Source: Pseudomonadota bacterium (GTDB lineage Bacteria; Pseudomonadota; Alphaproteobacteria; Sphingomonadales; Sphingomonadaceae). From it: a DNA stretch of 7,765 nt. Shown piece by piece: positions 6,834 to 7,765 of the stretch (position 1 is its first letter; each line of letters opens with the position of its first letter). The stretch covers positions 1 through 7,765 of the forward strand of contig JAFAED010000441.1 of NCBI GenBank assembly GCA_023424275.1, in the 5' to 3' direction. The notes below the pieces were generated by a model. The model was not told the DNA's origin. It ran no database searches and saw only the letters and a program-made list of their open reading frames with translations. Both the position numbers and the translations under genes were made by a program.

Positions 6834-7673
6834 TCAGGCGCCGCCGGCGACCTCGCTCCACAGCCCGCGCACGATGTCGCGCATCCGCTGTGCCTCGTCC
6901 CAGCGGTTCGTCAACTCGCTGCCGTCGGGCGCGGTGATCGCATAGGGCGGCGGGCCAAGTTCGCACATGAAGGTCAGCGCGTCGTCGCCCCGTGCCTGTT
7001 CGAGCCAGAGCTCGAAGCCGCGGCGCCACCAGGCGACATGCTGGTCGAGCCAGGCCTGATGCTGCGGCGCCCCCAGCGCGACCTGCACCTGATGCGTGGT
7101 CGAGACGCGACCGTGGAAATTATGGCTGCCCTGCAGGATCGTCTCGATCGCCGCGAGCTGATCGGGGCGGAGCGGCAATTCCATCTCGCCCGCGACGGGA
7201 TAATGCGACAGGTCGGCGGTGAGCGGAAAGCCCGGGCGCTCCGCGAGCAGTTGCAGCGTGAAGAGCAGATCGTTGGTGAGGCGGCCGCGGTGCGTTTCGA
7301 ACCAGACGGGGAGCGGCGCGTCCTTTGCCGCCGCGACGAGGCTGTCGATCAGGCGGAGCGCGGCGCGGAAGTCGGCGGTGGGGCCGGCGATCTGGACGTT
7401 GAGGTGATGCGCGCCGAGGCGGTGGGCTTCACCGATCCAGTGGGTGAGCTGGTCGGCGTCGTGGACGAGCACCTGTCCCTCCCATGCGAGGCCGAGCGGG
7501 TTCATCGCGCGCGCGACGCCGTCGGTGCGCGCGGTGCGCGCAAGGTTGACGCCAACGCCGTCGAAGCCCGCGGCGACGACTTCATTGAGCGCGTCGTCGA
7601 GGCGGTTTTCGATGTCGAAACCGGGGCATTTGTCGAGGCCCCAGACCGACTGGAGGACGAGCAATTCGGGCAA
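6834..7673 (-). CDS. Xylose-isomerase-like TIM-barrel protein (sugar phosphate isomerase/epimerase family)
   Basis: This 279-residue protein begins at TTG (7671-7673). A strong ribosome binding site precedes it, and an in-frame TGA at 7698-7700 excludes any long extension. It looks like the AP-endonuclease-2/xylose-isomerase-like barrel. Probable metal ligands appear at strand ends in the expected order: Glu126 in VWFETHRG, Asp154 and His157 in TADLSHY, His187 in NFHGRVS, and Glu238 in MCELGPPPY. No signal peptide is seen, so it should be cytoplasmic. The family contains ketose epimerases, tetrulose-phosphate isomerases and hydroxypyruvate isomerase, plus many uncharacterised members, so the substrate cannot be named. 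It converges on the kinase gene, with 5 bp between stop codons and no room for a hairpin terminator. It has its own promoter and LacI-type operator. It is probably a sugar-catabolism gene, perhaps acting on a product of the neighbouring operon. Confidence 0.8.
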   Translation of the reverse strand: MPELLVLQSVWGLDKCPGFDIENRLDDALNEVVAAGFDGVGVNLARTARTDGVARAMNPLGLAWEGQVLVHDADQLTHWIGEAHRLGAHHLNVQIAGPTADFRAALRLIDSLVAAAKDAPLPVWFETHRGRLTNDLLFTLQLLAERPGFPLTADLSHYPVAGEMELPLRPDQLAAIETILQGSHNFHGRVSTTHQVQVALGAPQHQAWLDQHVAWWRRGFELWLEQARGDDALTFMCELGPPPYAITAPDGSELTNRWDEAQRMRDIVRGLWSEVAGGA

Positions 7674-7676
7674 GGG

Positions 7677-7685
7677 CTTTCCTTT
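7677..7685 (-). promoter_or_regulatory. Ribosome binding site that decides the TTG start of the TIM-barrel gene
   Basis: On the - strand AAAGGAAAG precedes CCC and then the TTG at 7673-7671, giving 6 nt between the AAAGGA core and the start. No ATG or GTG lies in frame between this TTG and the upstream stop, so the strong site makes the TTG convincing. Confidence 0.7.
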
Positions 7686-7686
7686 C

Positions 7687-7700
7687 AGACAACGCTGTCA
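7687..7700. promoter_or_regulatory. Probable LacI-family operator
   Basis: On the - strand the site reads TGACAGCGTTGTCT, a near-perfect palindrome of the form TGACAnCGnTGTCA with only the last base off. A central CG between TGACA/TGTCA half-sites is the typical shape of LacI/GalR-family operators, and such sites are common near carbohydrate genes in sphingomonads and Caulobacter. It begins 14 bp upstream of the TTG start and overlaps the proposed -10 box, a position suited to repression relieved by a sugar inducer. The regulator gene is not in the window. Confidence 0.6.
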
Positions 7701-7724
7701 TATCGTGTCGGGAGAGGGAGTCAA
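7697..7724 (-). promoter_or_regulatory. Probable promoter of the TIM-barrel gene
   Basis: On the - strand TTGACT (7724-7719, five of six matches to the -35 consensus) is followed after 16 bp by TATGAC (7702-7697, four of six to the -10 consensus). The -10 box shares its last bases with the TGACA half of the operator. The resulting leader would be very short and would carry the operator's other half and the ribosome binding site. Confidence 0.5.
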
Positions 7725-7740
7725 TTGGCCTCGTTTGACC

Positions 7741-7765
7741 GTCACCCCGGACTTGATCCGGGGCC
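7741..7765. repeat. Palindromic intergenic repeat, cut by the window edge
   Basis: CCCCGGA (7745-7751) and TCCGGGG (7757-7763) form a perfect 7-bp stem with loop CTTGA, preceded by GTCA. The string resembles a short repeat I have seen in many alphaproteobacterial intergenic regions. Its right flank is outside the window, so full length and any transcription-termination role cannot be judged. Confidence 0.55.

Noticed and set aside
5983..7029. 348-codon - strand open frame across the kinase end and the TIM-barrel gene
   Set aside because: The text is Arg- and Ala-rich and low in complexity. It conflicts with two well-supported genes.
1..7765. CRISPR array, tRNA or rRNA genes, insertion sequence
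   Set aside because: No regularly spaced repeats, tRNA-like cloverleaf, rRNA text or transposase motif was seen on either strand.

Overview
The window looks like a sphingomonad-type alphaproteobacterium (Sphingopyxis, Sphingomonas or Novosphingobium-like). It is GC-rich and carries a TonB-dependent receptor next to sugar-catabolic genes. It also has two short palindromic intergenic elements of a kind I associate with these genomes. The genus call is an inference from style, not from a marker gene.

Layout. Positions 3-275 hold the last 90 residues of a TonB-dependent outer-membrane receptor. Positions 276-446 are non-coding and almost filled by one multi-branched palindromic repeat (281-416), followed by a ribosome binding site. 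Positions 447-6828 hold four + strand genes packed with a 4-nt overlap, a 1-nt gap and an 8-nt overlap, so they are almost certainly one translationally coupled operon. In order they are a GH31 sulfoquinovosidase (YihQ family), a GlpD-type FAD-dependent glycerol-3-phosphate dehydrogenase, an alkyl-DHAP-synthase-like FAD oxidase, and an FGGY carbohydrate kinase related to glycerol kinase. Positions 6834-7673 hold a convergent gene on the - strand. It encodes a xylose-isomerase-like TIM-barrel protein with a TTG start, its own promoter, and a LacI-type operator overlapping the -10 box. The right edge has part of a second palindromic repeat.

How the genes may work together. The glycosidase has every residue I recall as defining sulfonate recognition in the Agrobacterium-type sulfoquinovosidases: Lys250, Glu275, Arg288, Trp291 and Tyr497 (the 'KERWY' set), plus nucleophile Asp394 and acid/base Asp461. 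The natural substrate would be sulfoquinovosyl glycerol, the deacylated plant and cyanobacterial sulfolipid head group. Cleavage would give sulfoquinovose plus glycerol. The kinase and GlpD-type dehydrogenase could then take glycerol to glycerol 3-phosphate and dihydroxyacetone phosphate. The receptor just upstream could bring the glycoside across the outer membrane.

Open points. No recognised sulfoquinovose-degrading enzyme (SQ isomerase or dehydrogenase, sulfo-sugar kinase or aldolase, SQ monooxygenase) is visible. The role of the alkyl-DHAP-synthase-like flavoprotein is unexplained. The kinase lacks two residues that bind glycerol in GlpK. The kinase, GlpD-like and TIM-barrel set also resembles polyol (for example erythritol) pathways. 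The group may therefore be an undescribed variant of sulfoglycoside or polyol-glycoside catabolism.
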